From Hormiphora californensis (lineage: Eukaryota > Ctenophora > Tentaculata > Cydippida > Pleurobrachiidae): a stretch of DNA of 64,000 nt. Location: assembly GCA_020137815.1 (NCBI GenBank), contig CM035362.1, positions 212,605 to 276,604 of the forward strand, read 5' to 3'. A model generated the notes under the pieces. The model saw only the letters and a list, made by a program, of their open reading frames with translations. It was not told the DNA's origin and did not search any database. Positions within the stretch are counted from its first letter, which is position 1. Every line of letters starts with the position of its first letter. The position numbers and the translations under genes were made by a program. Positions 63,576 to 64,000 of the stretch are shown here, piece after piece.

Positions 63576-64000
63576 TGTGGGGTTAGATGAGTGTCAGATG
63601 AGTGTTATTTATTAGTATTCCAGTCACAGTGATTGCGAGCTGTCTGCAAGTTTCTATTCTGCACTACTCATTAAAACCCATGAACAACCTTGACCCTTGT
63701 TCTGAGAAGCAGCTATTGTTTCCAGACGTTTAGGACTCTTTACAGCTTAGAACCCCGCTTGGAACTGCACAGTTCTGGTGCAGTTCATTTACATCATAAA
63801 GGGAGCTTGCAAAACGTCTAGCTGCTTCAGATCCTTACTCGCTGCCTTGCTAACAATAGAACAGCACGCTTATTGGTTCACATCTAGGTTCAGCTGAGAT
63901 GATTGGTCACTAGGTTCTTATCACGTGATTAAGTTTTCTTGTATATTATAGAGGTTAGAGCCGAGGGAGATTCAGAGTCTAGGGAGAACTTCTCGATTCA
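63576..64000 (+). mobile_element. 3' LTR, truncated by window end
   Basis: First 425 bases of the second LTR, matching 60584-61008 with a single substitution. The target duplication cannot be checked because the end lies outside the window. Confidence 0.92.

Overview
This is a stretch of eukaryotic (metazoan) genome. Genes are split by GT-AG introns, are few and far apart, and sit among microsatellites and DNA transposons. The families found (LIM-homeobox factor, C-type lectins, Ig domain, seven-helix membrane protein, UBA-type protein) fit an invertebrate animal, possibly a sponge or another early-branching marine lineage; I cannot name the species.

Layout. 1-5579: a satellite block (32-bp unit, orientation switch near 3120) flanked by two direct copies of about 1.13 kb, with no gene. 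5580-5679: a 100-N scaffold gap. 5680-38850: one very large inverted repeat. Arm 1 (about 5680-21258) and arm 2 (about 21285-38850) mirror each other around a 26-nt centre. Each arm carries a YHYH-domain gene followed by a two-CTLD lectin gene. Both genes are intact only in arm 2 (minus strand); every exon phase there joins cleanly, giving 501 and 347 residues. The arm 1 copies are full of small indels. The arms also differ by several clean transposon insertions, in both directions. This points to two haplotypes or two diverged copies joined head to head, not one molecule folded back.

38850-42786: mostly repeats, with one orphan signal-peptide exon. 42787-46954 (minus): a complete eight-exon LMX-type LIM-homeobox gene of 397 residues. 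46955-52106: intergenic, with long (AG)n/(CT)n tracts and a small MITE. 52107-57138 (plus): a secreted Ig + C-type lectin gene with one frameshift and one in-frame TGA. Its intron 4 holds an oppositely oriented two-exon seven-helix membrane protein gene (53612-54836). 58360-59675 (plus): the 5' part of a gene with a UBA-like domain, resembling UBAP2/lingerer. 60584-64000: a young, non-autonomous LTR retrotransposon whose 3' LTR runs off the window.

The most unusual themes are: (i) the giant palindrome with reciprocal insertions; (ii) many long foldback elements, including one with poly-G/poly-C ends and one lying 19 bp after a stop codon; (iii) minisatellites built out of splice sites in two separate genes; (iv) tiny dispersed repeats and hairpin-ended, GAA-tailed retroposons that look like local families. 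The two lectins and the GPI-anchor-type YHYH protein are all predicted to enter the secretory pathway, but nothing in the sequence shows that they act together.
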